From contig JANQGX010000001.1 in the NCBI GenBank assembly GCA_028282885.1, positions 1 to 64,000 of the forward strand: a DNA stretch of 64,000 nt, read 5' to 3'. The DNA is from SAR324 cluster bacterium. GTDB taxonomy: Bacteria; SAR324; XYD2-FULL-50-16. The notes under the pieces are model-generated. The model worked only from the letters and a program-made list of their open reading frames with translations, was not told where the DNA came from and did not search any database. This document shows positions 62,788-64,000 of this stretch, piece after piece. The position numbers and the translations under genes are program-made. Each line of letters starts with the position of its first letter. Positions within the stretch are counted from its first letter, which is position 1.

Positions 62788-63981
62788 TTATTCCAGTAAA
62801 CGACAAATCAAATCAAAGGCCTGTAAATGAACCCGATCCAGTGGCTCGTCTTCCGGTACTTCTTGGGCTGAGACTTTTGCAATCACCACTTTGGCTTTAG
62901 GGTCTATGTATATCCATTGGCCATGGATTCCCAATGCGAAGAAAGCTCCGTTGTCGTTGCGGATCTGATACCAGAAATTACGGTAGCATCCCTTCGGCAG
63001 AAAGCTGTAAAAACTTCCTTTTTTCCAGGCTGTTCTGTCACCTGAGGTAGTGGTATCATGAACCCATTCTTCAGAGATAACCGTTTGTCCTTCGGAACAA
63101 CCACCATCCCGCATCAAAACTCCTATTCGGGCCAGATCGCGCAAGGTGACACACATCCCACCCCCGGCTCTTGCCGCACCGAGACGATCGACGGTTACAT
63201 AAGCATCCCATTGCGCACCCATCGGTTTCCACAACAGCTCACGTATCAACTCAGCATAGGTTTTCCCTGAAGCCCTTTCCAGAATCCAGCCTATAAAATC
63301 CGTGTTGGGCGTTACATAATGGAACATATCCCCATGATTTCCAGTACCTCTTCTCATCGTAACAAGAAAGCTCTTTAGATCGCCCGGATTCTTCGGATCG
63401 GTAATTGGATTCCAGCCGATAGATTCCCTGTAACGTCCATAATCCCCATGTCGATCCAGGTACGCTTCTGTGAATTGAATATCTACCGACATATCCAGGA
63501 GGTTTTGGATCGGGCAGTCCTCGTAACAAGATCCGGCGGCTTCCGGGATATATTTCCCGGCCATATCATCAAGATTGATTACTCCTTTTTCTGCGAGTAG
63601 ACCGGCGAGTATCCCGGTAATGGATTTGGTAACGGAAAAGATCAAATGAGGACGATTTTTCCGTAACCCATTAAAGTACTTTTCATAAACGATATGGTCA
63701 TCCTTCACCACGATGAATCCGTTGGTGTTTGACGCAGAGAGCAATTGAGGCAGGTTCCAGGTTTCACCTTGCAATCCCCTGAATTGCAAATTGGACAGGG
63801 ACACCGGAGACTCAGCCAAAGGTAGAAGTCGGTCACCTGATTCAATTTCAACCGTCGGAATCAACTCTCTGACGTGATGAAATGCCCACAGGCTGTTGGG
63901 AACCAATCGCCAGTTTTCCAATGTAACATTGCCGAGCGTAGAGCGAGTTATTTCGTTGCTTTGGGAATCATTCATTTTCAT
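62788..63981 (-). CDS. Beta-lactamase class C-fold serine hydrolase
   Basis: The protein shows the SxxK nucleophile motif in FSVTKSITG and the second-motif Tyr in HYVTPNTDFIGW, as in penicillin-binding-protein-like esterases/EstB/beta-lactamase-fold hydrolases (Pfam Beta-lactamase). It has a preceding adaptor region of about 90 residues and no evident signal peptide. I used the ATG at 63981, with AGG 8 bp upstream; an in-frame TTG at 63999 touches the window edge, so an even longer N-terminus cannot be excluded. Substrate unknown; many members are esterases or peptidases rather than antibiotic-resistance enzymes. Confidence 0.78.
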   Translation of the reverse strand: MKMNDSQSNEITRSTLGNVTLENWRLVPNSLWAFHHVRELIPTVEIESGDRLLPLAESPVSLSNLQFRGLQGETWNLPQLLSASNTNGFIVVKDDHIVYEKYFNGLRKNRPHLIFSVTKSITGILAGLLAEKGVINLDDMAGKYIPEAAGSCYEDCPIQNLLDMSVDIQFTEAYLDRHGDYGRYRESIGWNPITDPKNPGDLKSFLVTMRRGTGNHGDMFHYVTPNTDFIGWILERASGKTYAELIRELLWKPMGAQWDAYVTVDRLGAARAGGGMCVTLRDLARIGVLMRDGGCSEGQTVISEEWVHDTTTSGDRTAWKKGSFYSFLPKGCYRNFWYQIRNDNGAFFALGIHGQWIYIDPKAKVVIAKVSAQEVPEDEPLDRVHLQAFDLICRLLE

Positions 63982-64000
63982 TACATGCCTGGGATTCAAA

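Noticed and set aside
62618-62806. 62-codon minus-strand frame after the serine hydrolase
   Set aside because: Overlaps the hydrolase stop, with no ribosome-binding site and no family resemblance.
1-64000. CRISPR arrays, rRNA operons, prophage or integrase attachment sites
   Set aside because: No regularly spaced repeats, rRNA-like sequence, integrase or phage structural genes were seen.

Overview
The window is a 64 kb stretch of a Gram-negative bacterial chromosome with GC in the mid-40s by eye. Core genes alternate with accessory blocks. An LPS heptosyltransferase (waaF), a C-terminal-Phe outer-membrane-type protein, a LolD/FtsX-type ABC pair and a LipM-type octanoyltransferase, together with SelB, a large chemotaxis operon and a 2-hydroxyacyl-CoA dehydratase-type reductase set, fit a deltaproteobacteria-like or other deep-branching, probably facultative or anaerobic, didermal lineage. 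No rRNA, tRNA or CRISPR array was recognised, so this placement is inference.

Layout. 1-1.3 kb: right part of an ISKra4-type insertion sequence, apparently abutting a broken minus-strand gene. 1.5-6.5 kb: housekeeping genes (tilS, SpoIID/LytB protein, comF, divergent lipA and lipM, rpsU). 6.7-10.4 kb: phosphonate biosynthesis on the minus strand (PEP mutase fused to a nucleotidyltransferase, phosphonopyruvate decarboxylase, a second cytidylyltransferase-like enzyme), probably decorating a surface polymer. 10.8-21.5 kb: an outer-membrane-type protein, selB, a 1040-residue protein that looks like a catalytically dead CHAT-STAND-TPR protein, a eukaryotic-type UDP-glucose pyrophosphorylase, dgkA, mtnA and an Sfp-type phosphopantetheinyl transferase. 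22-30.7 kb: one chemotaxis operon (triple-CheW protein, cheB, cheR, HEAT-repeat protein, cheY, multi-Hpt cheA). 30.9-35.9 kb: metG, a small exported protein and two glycosyltransferases, with remnants of a third gene upstream.

36-43.4 kb holds the most interesting local system. A MalT-like STAND ATPase with TPRs and a C-terminal SARP/BTAD DNA-binding module lies directly upstream of two 2-hydroxyacyl-CoA dehydratase-type subunits and their radical-generating ATPase. Between regulator and enzymes are three ATCGAGA heptads at an exact 11-bp pitch, 9 bp before a TATCAT -10 box. That is the geometry of actinomycete SARP promoters, so the cluster appears to be a self-contained regulator-promoter-enzyme unit of unknown substrate.

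43.7-46.3 kb: small metabolic genes (alpha/beta hydrolase, ICMT-like methyltransferase, NAD(P)-binding protein). 46.5-51.9 kb: a LacI-controlled carbohydrate operon (oxidoreductase, GPH symporter, lacI-type gene, MFS permease) with two identical perfect operators about 20 helical turns apart; it ends in a truncated second oxidoreductase gene. 52-55.5 kb: a GGCT-like protein and several unrecognised genes. 55.8-61.3 kb: parA-like, nusB, and a tesA-ATPase-permease block like the E. coli tesA-ybbA-ybbP order. 61.3-64 kb: a decayed sensor histidine kinase, an IscU/NifU-like scaffold protein and a class-C beta-lactamase-fold hydrolase running to the window edge.
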